The translations under genes were made by a program, and so were the position numbers. From an uncultured Christensenella sp. (GTDB taxonomy: Bacteria; Bacillota; Clostridia; Christensenellales; Borkfalkiaceae), in NCBI GenBank assembly GCA_910577055.1, contig CAJTKX010000001.1:496001-560000 (forward strand): a DNA stretch of 64,000 nucleotides, written 5' to 3'. The notes beneath the pieces were generated by a model, which worked only from the letters and a program-made list of their open reading frames with translations, was not told where the DNA came from and ran no database searches. Shown here in pieces: positions 7,008 through 14,212 of the stretch. The stretch's first letter is position 1. Each line of letters opens with the position of its first letter.

Positions 7008-9089
7008 TTATTTCACGCTATACAGCAAGTCGAAGTACGTCGGGTAAGGCCAATAGTCGGAAGACGTAAGCGTTTCCATTTCGTCAACGTACTTTCTTAT
7101 CTCTTCCATATCGGGAATAATGACGTGCGCCATTGTTTGGGAAGCCTCGATTACTTTGTTTTTATTTACCGATTTTAAATCGGATTCGAGCTTGGCTACC
7201 GCCGCGCTTGCGTTATCGTTAAGTTCCGATAGGCGTGTGATTAAATTCTTTTCGGTTTCGAAGGGAATTTTATCGCAAACAGCTTGCTTTGCGGCTACGT
7301 TTTGGCACAGCTCGGCAATAAAGTCCGATACCGAGGGGATAATATCGCGTTTAGCCATTTCTACCATAGTCAACGCCTCGATATTGATCATCTTTGCGTA
7401 GTTTTCAAGGCGGATATCCGCGCGCGCCTTCGCCTCGGCAGCGGTGTAAACGCCTTGACGGACGAATACGTCTATATTTTTATCCTCGTATAAAACGGTG
7501 GTTGCGTCCGCGGTGTTCTTTTTATTTAAAAGCCCGCGCTTAGCCGCCTCCGGCTCCCATTCGGGACCGTAACCGTCGTGGTTGAAAATTATGCGGTAGT
7601 GAGCTTTAAGCTCGCGCTTGATGATTGTCTCCGCCGCCTTTTCAACGTCCTTTTTGCCCTCCAACTCGGTTGCGAACTGCTCGAACGCGTCCGCAACAAT
7701 GGTGTTAAGGCTGATGTTCGCGTCGGCTACGTTTGCTTGCGAGCCGAGCATACGGAACTCGAACTTATTGCCCGTAAACGCAAACGGCGACGTTCTGTTT
7801 CTGTCGGTTGCGTCCTTGGGGAAAATGGGGCTTTCGGGCACGCCTATCGAGCCTTCCGACTTTTGGCATGCGACGTAGTTTTCACCCTTGACTATACTGT
7901 CTACAAGCGCGCCGAGTTGGTCGCCCAAATATACGGAAATTATCGCGGGGGGCGCTTCGTCCGCGCCGAGCCTATGGTCGTTGCCGGCGGAAGCCACGCC
8001 CGCGCGGAGCACGCCTTGATAGTCGTCTACGGCCTTAATTACGGCAGTTAAAACAAGCTTGAACAGAGTGTTGCTTTCGGGGTTATCGCCGGGCTTTAAA
8101 AGGTTCAAGCCCGTATCGGTGGAAATAGACCAATTGTTGTGCTTGCCGCTGCCGTTTATGCCCTTGAAAGGCTTTTCGTGCAAAAGGCACACAAAACCGT
8201 GCTTATGCGCAACCTTTTTCATAATTTCCATTGTCAACATATTGGTGTCTACCGCAACGTTGGTTTTGGAATATACGGGGGCCATCTCGTGCTGAGCGGG
8301 CGCAACCTCGTTATGCTTGGTTTTGGAAAGTATGCCGTAGCTCCAAAGCTGTTCGTCCAAATCGCGCATATAGTCGGCGATTTCGGGCTTTAAAACCCCG
8401 AAATAGTGGTCCTCTAACTCTTGCCCGCGCGTTACGGGCGCTCCGAAAAGCGTTCTGCCCGTAAGAATTAAATCTTTTCTTTTTAAGTACTCTTCCTCGG
8501 AGATAATGAAATACTCTTGCTCGGGTCCCGTTTCGCAAGATACCTTTTTGCAAGTTATGCCGAAGCATTTTAAAAGCCTTTTGCCTTGCTTGTCGATTGC
8601 GTTCATCGAGCGCAGCAACGGCGACTTTTTATCGAGCGTTTCACCCGTGTACGAAACGAAAACGGTCGGTATGTATAAGGTACCCTCCTTAACGAACGCG
8701 GGCGAAGTCGGGTCCCAAGCGGTGTAACCGCGAGCCATATGGGTCGCACGGGAGCCGCCCGAAGGGAAGCTGGATGCGTCGGACTCGCCGATAATAAGGC
8801 TTTTGCCCGTAAGGCGCATAATTACTTTATCGCCCTCGGGTTCGATGAAACTGTCGTGTTTTTCGGCGGTTAAGCCCGTAAGGGGTTGAAACCAATGCGT
8901 GTAGTGGGTTGCGCCCTTGGACACCGCCCATTTTTTCATTGCGGAAGCAACCGCGCCCGCGATGGATACGTCAAGCTGTTTGCCCGCCTCGATAGTTTCC
9001 CTCAAAGCCTTGTAAACTTCGTTGGGCAACGTTTCTTTTTGAACAGAATCGTTAAACACGTTTTCGCCGAACATTTCGGGTAGCCTCAT
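7008..9089 (-). CDS. glnN: Glutamine synthetase type III
   Basis: ATP-dependent ligation of ammonia to glutamate, the entry point of nitrogen assimilation. The 693-residue length is typical for the GSIII class (about 700, against 450-470 for type I). Diagnostic stretches are the N-terminal GENVFNDSV, the THYTHWFQPLTG segment near residue 80, SSFPSGGSRATH, the metal-binding ETGPEQEYF, KHNEVAPAQHEMAP, the ATP-site GSGKHNNWS, and the C-terminal NKNKVIEASQTMAH with LTSSDYWPYPTYFDLLYSVK. It has its own consensus promoter, the ribosome site GGAGG and a terminator, so it is a single-gene unit. I see no TnrA, GlnR or glutamine-riboswitch element. Confidence 0.97.
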   Translation of the reverse strand: MRLPEMFGENVFNDSVQKETLPNEVYKALRETIEAGKQLDVSIAGAVASAMKKWAVSKGATHYTHWFQPLTGLTAEKHDSFIEPEGDKVIMRLTGKSLIIGESDASSFPSGGSRATHMARGYTAWDPTSPAFVKEGTLYIPTVFVSYTGETLDKKSPLLRSMNAIDKQGKRLLKCFGITCKKVSCETGPEQEYFIISEEEYLKRKDLILTGRTLFGAPVTRGQELEDHYFGVLKPEIADYMRDLDEQLWSYGILSKTKHNEVAPAQHEMAPVYSKTNVAVDTNMLTMEIMKKVAHKHGFVCLLHEKPFKGINGSGKHNNWSISTDTGLNLLKPGDNPESNTLFKLVLTAVIKAVDDYQGVLRAGVASAGNDHRLGADEAPPAIISVYLGDQLGALVDSIVKGENYVACQKSEGSIGVPESPIFPKDATDRNRTSPFAFTGNKFEFRMLGSQANVADANISLNTIVADAFEQFATELEGKKDVEKAAETIIKRELKAHYRIIFNHDGYGPEWEPEAAKRGLLNKKNTADATTVLYEDKNIDVFVRQGVYTAAEAKARADIRLENYAKMINIEALTMVEMAKRDIIPSVSDFIAELCQNVAAKQAVCDKIPFETEKNLITRLSELNDNASAAVAKLESDLKSVNKNKVIEASQTMAHVIIPDMEEIRKYVDEMETLTSSDYWPYPTYFDLLYSVK

Positions 9090-9133
9090 TGTAAAATTCC
9101 TCCATTGCTTGCGCCGTTGATTTTTATAAATTG

Positions 9134-9162
9134 ATTATATGAAAAAACCGTAAAATAGTCAA
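9134..9162 (-). promoter_or_regulatory. Promoter of glutamine synthetase III
   Basis: Minus strand TTGACT, 17 bases, TATAAT; start near 9127, giving a leader of about 40 bases with GGAGGAA before the ATG. Confidence 0.85.
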
Positions 9163-9167
9163 ATTAT

Positions 9168-9551
9168 TTAAGCAAACTTTTCCTTATATAATGCAATAGC
9201 TTCGCTTATGGTATATGCCTTTTTACGGTTTAAAAACTTAAGCAATTCGTTTATGACGTCAACGCTCCAATATTCCGAATTCAAAACCGAAGCATAGGGT
9301 TCTAAAAGAATTTTATATCTTTTATCGCACTGTTCAACGGTCGGAGGCTTGCCGTCATATAAATCGTAAGTTAATTTTAAAAACAGAAATCTTTTTATAC
9401 TGCGTTTTTTATTGCGCCGCGCAATATTCAGTTTGATTTTCTCCCATTTTTTCGCATAATGAACGTCCATATCGTAAAAAATTAAAATTCTGCTTATGTC
9501 ATCTAATATTTTTATCGACAAATCACGCAAACGGTTTTTGTTATAAGCCAT
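9168..9551 (-). CDS. Small basic protein of unknown function behind a structured leader
   Basis: Protein of 127 residues that I do not recognise. The chosen ATG at 9551 lies right after the T-run of a terminator-like hairpin; the frame is also open upstream to 9695, but that part overlaps the strongly folded leader and is unlikely to be coding. Residues 30-60 are basic (KKWEKIKLNIARRNKKRSIKR). A middle part reads LKLTYDLYDGKPPTVEQCDKRY and the end reads FLNRKKAYTISEAIALYKEK, reminiscent of small Firmicute proteins whose tail ends in TxxEAIxLYE. No membrane span or signal peptide. An AGGGG in the hairpin arm about 14 bases upstream is the only ribosome-site candidate. Confidence 0.55.
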   Translation of the reverse strand: MAYNKNRLRDLSIKILDDISRILIFYDMDVHYAKKWEKIKLNIARRNKKRSIKRFLFLKLTYDLYDGKPPTVEQCDKRYKILLEPYASVLNSEYWSVDVINELLKFLNRKKAYTISEAIALYKEKFA

Positions 9552-9752
9552 AAAAAAGATGCCGCCCCTTACGGGAACGGCACCGTAGAATACCGTTCCT
9601 TGGTTGCGACGCCAATAAACCTTCTCCGTAGAAAATAGGTAGTTAGGAACAGGTATTACTACCAATGTTTTCCTATTTTCTACACAAATATACATAGACT
9701 CCGCCCTTAAAAGGGTTACGGAGTTACGGGGTTTATTAATTTAGCGTCGCAA
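9552..9752 (-). ncRNA. Structured leader RNA or small RNA with switch-like terminator
   Basis: About 200 bases transcribed on the minus strand from a consensus promoter. Closing stem: TTGCGACGC (9752-9744) with GCGTCGCAA (9612-9604), extended by AATAAACC (9737-9730) with GGTTTATT (9621-9614). Inside, GTAGAAAATAGG (9683-9672) pairs perfectly with CCTATTTTCTAC (9639-9628). CTCCGTA (9723-9717) can pair with TACGGAG (9630-9624), or ACTCCG (9724-9719) with the nearer CGGAGT (9703-9698), so two folds exclude each other. Downstream, GGAACGG (9599-9593) pairs with CCGTTCC (9580-9574), which also forms the terminator arm pairing with GGGGCGGC (9568-9561) ahead of TTTTTT. This is riboswitch or attenuator architecture; it matches no class I can name. 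Confidence 0.75.
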
Positions 9753-9756
9753 GGGT

Positions 9757-9785
9757 ATTATAGTTTATTTTTTTATATAAGTCAA
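9757..9785 (-). promoter_or_regulatory. Promoter of the structured RNA
   Basis: Minus strand TTGACT, 17 bases, TATAAT. The predicted start (9750-9751) coincides with the 5' end of the closing stem of the RNA. Confidence 0.85.
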
Positions 9786-9790
9786 CCGAT

Positions 9791-9830
9791 TAATAACCGC
9801 CCGAGCGCGAACGCGCTCGGGCGGTTATTA
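9791..9830 (-). terminator. Terminator-like hairpin after dinB
   Basis: Perfect 19-bp inverted repeat (TAATAACCGCCCGAGCGCG and its complement) with a 2-base spacer, one base beyond the dinB stop codon. There is no U-run after it on the minus strand, where the promoter of the structured RNA begins at once, but the stem is very stable. Confidence 0.7.
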
Positions 9831-9831
9831 A

Positions 9832-11133
9832 TTATTCGCCTTTGTCTTCGAAGTTGGCGGGTTTTATAAGGTGAGAGTTTTTTAAGTCGTTTTTCATTTC
9901 TTCCGGCTCTTCGGCGATAATTCCGCGCTGCAATTTGTCGTAGCCGTGCTTTTTGCGAATTTCGTCCACGCACCGCTCGACCGCTTCGAGCTTTTTATAG
10001 TTGCCCGAGCTTTCGTCAACGGTCAGCTGCGAAATTCCGTTATCGAAGCCCGAAACCGTCACCCCCATAGACCGCACCTTAAACGGCTGCGGCACGGAAG
10101 CTTTGAATAGCGCGAACGCGTGTTTGGCTATTTCGCTGCAAAGCACGGTGTGGCGCACCTTTTTCTGCACGGAAAAATCCGTTAAGTCGCTGAACCGCAC
10201 CCACAAATGCACGGTGTCCGCCATTCCTTGCTCCGCTTCGCGTAGGCGCGCGGCAACGCTTTCGGACAAGACGTACAACAGCCGCTCTATACGGCTTAAT
10301 TCGGTAATATCTTCACGGTAGGTGCAAGAGTTGCCTATGGACTTATACTCGCGCTTGTCGTCCATATGCTTTACTTCGTCTTCGTCCTCGCCTCGGGCGT
10401 ACCTTAAAAGCGTTTCGCCGAATTTGCCGAAAATCCTTTGAATTATTTTATCGTCAGTAGCGGCGAGCTTGCCTATCGTGTTAAGCCCCATTCCGCGCAG
10501 TTTTTCCTTTGTTGCCTTGCCGACGAAAAGCAAGTCCTCGACGGGCAACGGGTTGATGACGGTTTTATAATTGAGTTTGGAAATAACCGAAGTGCCGTCG
10601 GGCTTTTTCAAGTCCGAGCCGAGCTTGGCAAACGCCTTGTTGAAAGACACCCCGCAAGATACCGTCAAACCGAGTTCGGTTTTAACGGTGTTCCTAATAA
10701 TATCGCCGATAAAGCGCAAATATTCGTCGGTGAAGTGCCGCTCCCCGCCCGCTTCGACGTATTTATTTTCAAACGGCGGAAAAAGGCGCGTCGAGCGGGT
10801 CAAATCAAGCCAACACTCGTCAATGCCGTAGCTTTCGATAAGGTCGGTATAGCGGGCGTAAATTGCCTTGACCTTGCGCGAATATTTCATATACTCGTCG
10901 AAGTGCGGGGGCACAATCAAAATGTCGGGGCACTTTTTTTGGGCTTGCCAAACGGTGTCGCCCGTCTTTACGCCGTGACGCTTGGCTTCCTCGCACTTGG
11001 CAAGAACTATACCGCGCCGCTCCTCCTTGCTGCCGCAAACAGCCAATGGCTTGCCGATAAGCTCGGGGTGAAGCCGACGTTCGACCGAGGCGTAGAAATT
11101 ATTCAAATCCGAATGAATAACAATGCGTTCCAT
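9832..11133 (-). CDS. dinB: Y-family DNA polymerase IV
   Basis: Translesion DNA polymerase of 433 residues. The palm domain carries the first metal-binding motif in HSDLNNFYASVE (residues 7-18) and the second in YGIDECWLDLT (near 101-111). The thumb HhH region has LLFVGKATKEKLRGMGLNTIGKLA. A C-terminal little-finger domain follows, then about 30 extra residues (ending HLIKPANFEDKGE) with no obvious clamp-binding motif. Last gene of the operon that starts with the RNase J gene; 12 bases separate it from aroA. No LexA-type box is visible directly before it, as expected inside an operon, so SOS control is not evident. Confidence 0.93.
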   Translation of the reverse strand: MERIVIHSDLNNFYASVERRLHPELIGKPLAVCGSKEERRGIVLAKCEEAKRHGVKTGDTVWQAQKKCPDILIVPPHFDEYMKYSRKVKAIYARYTDLIESYGIDECWLDLTRSTRLFPPFENKYVEAGGERHFTDEYLRFIGDIIRNTVKTELGLTVSCGVSFNKAFAKLGSDLKKPDGTSVISKLNYKTVINPLPVEDLLFVGKATKEKLRGMGLNTIGKLAATDDKIIQRIFGKFGETLLRYARGEDEDEVKHMDDKREYKSIGNSCTYREDITELSRIERLLYVLSESVAARLREAEQGMADTVHLWVRFSDLTDFSVQKKVRHTVLCSEIAKHAFALFKASVPQPFKVRSMGVTVSGFDNGISQLTVDESSGNYKKLEAVERCVDEIRKKHGYDKLQRGIIAEEPEEMKNDLKNSHLIKPANFEDKGE

Positions 11134-11145
11134 TTATGTAAATGA

Positions 11146-12360
11146 TTAGGTAAGCTCGGCGCACAAACCGTCCAAAACATCGAAGTACTCTTTAAAGGTC
11201 TTGGAGCAGACCTCTGCGTTTTCAATCTCTATTCCGTCGGCGCGCAGTCCCGTCACGGCAAAAGCCATAGCCACGCGGTGGTCGCCGAAGGTTTTTATTA
11301 AAGCGGGCTTGGGCGCGGCGGGGTATATTTTTACTCCGTCCTCACGCTCCTCGCACCTTACGCCCATTGCGGCAAGGTTAGTTACTATCGCCGCAATTCT
11401 GTCGCACTCTTGCTTGCGTATGTGCGCAACCCCGCAAATTTCGGTGGGGCTTTTAAGATAGGGCGCAATCGCCGCAAGTGTTAGGGCTTGGTCGGAATAC
11501 TCACGCATATCGATTTTCCCGCCGTCGAAATTTTGCAAAAGCTTAATAAATTTCAAGTCGCCTTGCATACTGTGCGGCATAACCCCGCCGACCTCTATTT
11601 GCGTGCCCAAAATTTTATTCATTGCATAAAAATAACACGCGGCGGAAATATCCGGCTCGATATCGTATTTTTTAGCCGAGTACTTTCCGCAAACGACGTA
11701 GCCGTCGCCCTCTTCTGCCGTCAGACCGAACGACCACATCATTTCGAGCGTCATATTAACATAATCAAGCCCGTGCGTGCCGTTCGCCTTTATTTTTATA
11801 GGCTTGCCCGCGCACGCCGCGGAAATTAAAAGCGCGGATAAAAATTGGCTTGATTTTGTGATATCTACCGTAACTTCTTCCGCGGGGGTTGACGTTCCCT
11901 CTATCGTGAAAGGGTAACAATTTTCTTCACCGTAAAACGTGAACTTTGCGCCCAAGCTTTTAAGCGCGGAAATTAACGGCGCGACGGGACGGGCTTGCAT
12001 TTGTTTAGAACAGTCCAAATAATATTTGCCGCTTTGGAAAGCCAAAAAGGCGGGCAAAAACCTTGCCGCAGTGCCCGCGCTGCCCACGTTGATTTTACCC
12101 TCTTTTAAACCGAGTTTGCCGCCGCAACCCGTAATTTTTACGGTGGAGCCGTGCACCTCTGCGGGGATACCCAAAGCTTTTAAGCAGTTTAAAAAGGTTT
12201 GGCAATCGTCCGAAAACTGCGCGTTGAAAAGGGTGCTTGTACCCTCGGCAACGGCAGCCAAAAGCATTGCGCGCGCCGTTATGCTTTTTGAGCCGGGCAC
12301 GCTTACCTTAACTTTTTCGGATTTGGTCTTGCCGTAAACGTTTTTTACCTTGTAGTTCAT
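11146..12360 (-). CDS. aroA: 3-phosphoshikimate 1-carboxyvinyltransferase (EPSP synthase)
   Basis: Shikimate-pathway enzyme that joins phosphoenolpyruvate to shikimate-3-phosphate, two steps before chorismate. The 404 residues match the family (about 430) with slightly short loops. The N-terminal VPGSKSITARAMLLAA holds the Lys/Ser that bind the phosphates. GSAGTAARFLPAFLA corresponds to the NAGTAMR motif, with an unusual SAGTAAR spelling. KTFGDHRVAMAFAV near the end is the conserved GDHR signature. The start codon overlaps the U32 peptidase stop by 4 bases (ATGA), so translation is coupled. No other shikimate gene lies nearby; the position beside tRNA-hydroxylation genes is discussed in the findings. 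Confidence 0.96.
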   Translation of the reverse strand: MNYKVKNVYGKTKSEKVKVSVPGSKSITARAMLLAAVAEGTSTLFNAQFSDDCQTFLNCLKALGIPAEVHGSTVKITGCGGKLGLKEGKINVGSAGTAARFLPAFLAFQSGKYYLDCSKQMQARPVAPLISALKSLGAKFTFYGEENCYPFTIEGTSTPAEEVTVDITKSSQFLSALLISAACAGKPIKIKANGTHGLDYVNMTLEMMWSFGLTAEEGDGYVVCGKYSAKKYDIEPDISAACYFYAMNKILGTQIEVGGVMPHSMQGDLKFIKLLQNFDGGKIDMREYSDQALTLAAIAPYLKSPTEICGVAHIRKQECDRIAAIVTNLAAMGVRCEEREDGVKIYPAAPKPALIKTFGDHRVAMAFAVTGLRADGIEIENAEVCSKTFKEYFDVLDGLCAELT

Positions 12361-13547
12361 TTCCGCCTTCTCAAAATGTCCCCGCTTTGCAATAAATAAG
12401 GGCTGTTTATTCTGTAAATTTTTTGTACAAGCTTGCAGTCGGTAACCTCTTCGCCGTCCGCATAGGCTTTTTCGACGGTAAACGATTTGCCGAAGTTCGC
12501 CGTGGGGCTTAAAACTTCAAGCGCGTCGCCCACTTTAAATCTTCCGCGCATTTCCACCTCGGCAAATCCGTCGCCGCCGGCAACGACGTTTGCGATATAG
12601 TCGCAGTCGCCCTTGGTTTGGCTGTCCGAATAGTTAACGGTTTTATCGTTGTCGCCGAGGGTGTAAGCCGTGGTGTAGTCGCGGTGAGCGGCGGTTAAAA
12701 GTTCGCGCTCGACCGTTTCGGAATAGCCTCCGTCCATACAGCGGCGGTATGCGTTTATAACGGTTGCAAGGTAGTACTCCGATTTCATTCTGCCCTCGAT
12801 TTTAAACGAGCAAACGCCCGCCCGTTCAAGCTTATCGAGGTGCGCGGACATATTTAAGTCCTTGGAATTTAAAATATAAGTTCCCCGCCCGTCCTCTTCG
12901 GTATCGAGCCAACCGCTGTCCGACTTTGCGTCCGACTTGCGGATTTGATAGTTCCAACGGCAAGCTTGAACGCACTCGCCGCGGTTGCTCTCTCTGCCCG
13001 CAAGATAGTTTGAAAGCAAACACCTACCCGAATACGATATGCACATTGCGCCGTGCACGAAGGCTTCAAGCTCCATATCGGGAACGAAGTCTTTGATTTC
13101 CTTTATTTCGTCGACAGAAAGCTCGCGCGCAAGGACGGCGCGGGTTGCGCCTTGCTCGCGCCAAAACTTGACGGCGTATTTATTCGTCAAATTGGCTTGG
13201 GTCGAGATATGTATTTGAAGCTTGGGCGCGCTTTTTTTCGCCGCATAAAACGCGCCGCTATCCGAAACGATAGCCGCGTCTACGTCCGCGCTTTGTAAAA
13301 ACGCAAAGTAGTCCTCTAAAACCGCCATATCGGCGTTCTTTGCGAAAATATTTGCGGTGACGTAGATTTTCTTGCCCAAGCTATGCGCAAAACTTACCGC
13401 GTTGACCATTTCATCGCGCGTGAAGTTGTCCGCAAACGACCTAAGCGAAAATTCTTTGCCGCCGATATACGCGGCGTCCGCGCCGAAGTAAAGCGCGCAT
13501 TTAAGTTTTGAAAAGTTCCCCGCGGGGGCTAAAAGTTCGACTTTCAT
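12357..13547 (-). CDS. trhP: U32 peptidase family tRNA hydroxylation protein
   Basis: Protein of 396 residues in the family called peptidase U32. Members TrhP/YrrN/YrrO are established tRNA hydroxylation factors that form 5-hydroxyuridine at wobble position 34 and need no classical protease activity. Visible signatures: N-terminal LLAPAGNFSKLKCALYFGADA, the AAYIGGKEFSLR strand, ELEAFVHGAMCISYSGRCLLS (the family pattern E-x-F-x-H-G-A-x-C-x-x-Y-S-G-x-C), and ECVQACRWNY. The four cysteines here fit an Fe-S site proposed for this family. The upstream neighbour is a TrmR-like methyltransferase, as in the Bacillus yrrMNO cluster, which supports the tRNA role over a collagenase role. Overlaps both neighbours by 4 bases. 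Confidence 0.88.
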   Translation of the reverse strand: MKVELLAPAGNFSKLKCALYFGADAAYIGGKEFSLRSFADNFTRDEMVNAVSFAHSLGKKIYVTANIFAKNADMAVLEDYFAFLQSADVDAAIVSDSGAFYAAKKSAPKLQIHISTQANLTNKYAVKFWREQGATRAVLARELSVDEIKEIKDFVPDMELEAFVHGAMCISYSGRCLLSNYLAGRESNRGECVQACRWNYQIRKSDAKSDSGWLDTEEDGRGTYILNSKDLNMSAHLDKLERAGVCSFKIEGRMKSEYYLATVINAYRRCMDGGYSETVERELLTAAHRDYTTAYTLGDNDKTVNYSDSQTKGDCDYIANVVAGGDGFAEVEMRGRFKVGDALEVLSPTANFGKSFTVEKAYADGEEVTDCKLVQKIYRINSPYLLQSGDILRRRK

Positions 13548-14212
13548 TTTTTAACACTCATTGCAACGCCGTTGCCGATATCGAGAATCGTGGTGTAAAG
13601 CTCTTCATCGTCGGTTACTGCGGCGATATATTCCTTGATATGCTCGACAAGCATTTTACGCTTTTTGGGCGCCTCTGCCTCGCCCGTAATATACCCGAAC
13701 AACAGCACGTCGTCGGCAAGCAGTACGCCGCCCTTTTTCAGCAATTTTTTAAGACGGGGAAGATACTTTATATACTGCACTTTGGCGCAGTCCAAAAATA
13801 TAAAGTCGTAACCGCCCTCGGGCAAGCTTGCAATAACTTCGCCCGCGTCGCCCGACACAGCCGTAACCCGACCGTCGATATTAAGCGATTTGAAATTTTC
13901 CTTAGCAGCCTTATAAAAATTTTCGTCGCGCTCAACCGTGGTTAAGTGCGCAAAGGCGCAACCTTGAAGCATTGCCGCGCCCGAAACCCCAACCGCCGTG
14001 CCGAGTTCCAAAATATTGCAAGGCTTTAAAGCGGCTATTAAAGTACATAAAAAGTTTAGTGTTTCGTCGTCGGAAACGGGTATTTCCGCCTTAAACGCGT
14101 TTTGCCGCAGAGCTTGGATTTCTTCCGATATCTGCGGCTTATTCAAGGGCGCGGTTTTGGTCGTTCGCTCCCCGTTTTCGGTATTCTTATGCGCGTAATT
14201 AAACTCGGTCAT
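13544..14212 (-). CDS. trmR: SAM-dependent O-methyltransferase, probable tRNA 5-hydroxyuridine methyltransferase
   Basis: Class I methyltransferase of the catechol-O-methyltransferase-like family 3, 222 residues. SAM motif I is NILELGTAVGVSGAAML (near residue 60), followed by the acidic TTVERDENFYKAAKENF, then the metal-site FIFLDCAKVQYIKYL and GGVLLADDVLLFG. In Bacillus the equivalent YrrM (TrmR) methylates 5-hydroxyuridine-34 to 5-methoxyuridine, and its gene sits with the U32 genes, as here. A general O-methyltransferase cannot be excluded from sequence alone. The start overlaps the RNase J stop by 4 bases. A poorly conserved N-terminal tail of about 25 residues precedes the core. Confidence 0.82.
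   Translation of the reverse strand: MTEFNYAHKNTENGERTTKTAPLNKPQISEEIQALRQNAFKAEIPVSDDETLNFLCTLIAALKPCNILELGTAVGVSGAAMLQGCAFAHLTTVERDENFYKAAKENFKSLNIDGRVTAVSGDAGEVIASLPEGGYDFIFLDCAKVQYIKYLPRLKKLLKKGGVLLADDVLLFGYITGEAEAPKKRKMLVEHIKEYIAAVTDDEELYTTILDIGNGVAMSVKK

Noticed and set aside
9552..9695. Extending the small gene upstream to 9695
   Set aside because: The extra 48 codons run through perfect complementary stems and a terminator T-run, which explain the sequence better than coding.
9552..9752. Calling the structured RNA a T-box leader
   Set aside because: Although terminator and antiterminator arms resemble T-box layouts, the conserved UGGNACC-type T-box sequence and stem I signatures are absent.
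12357..13547. Annotating the U32 protein as a secreted collagenase-like virulence protease
   Set aside because: No signal peptide, and the coupled TrmR-like gene points to tRNA hydroxylation.
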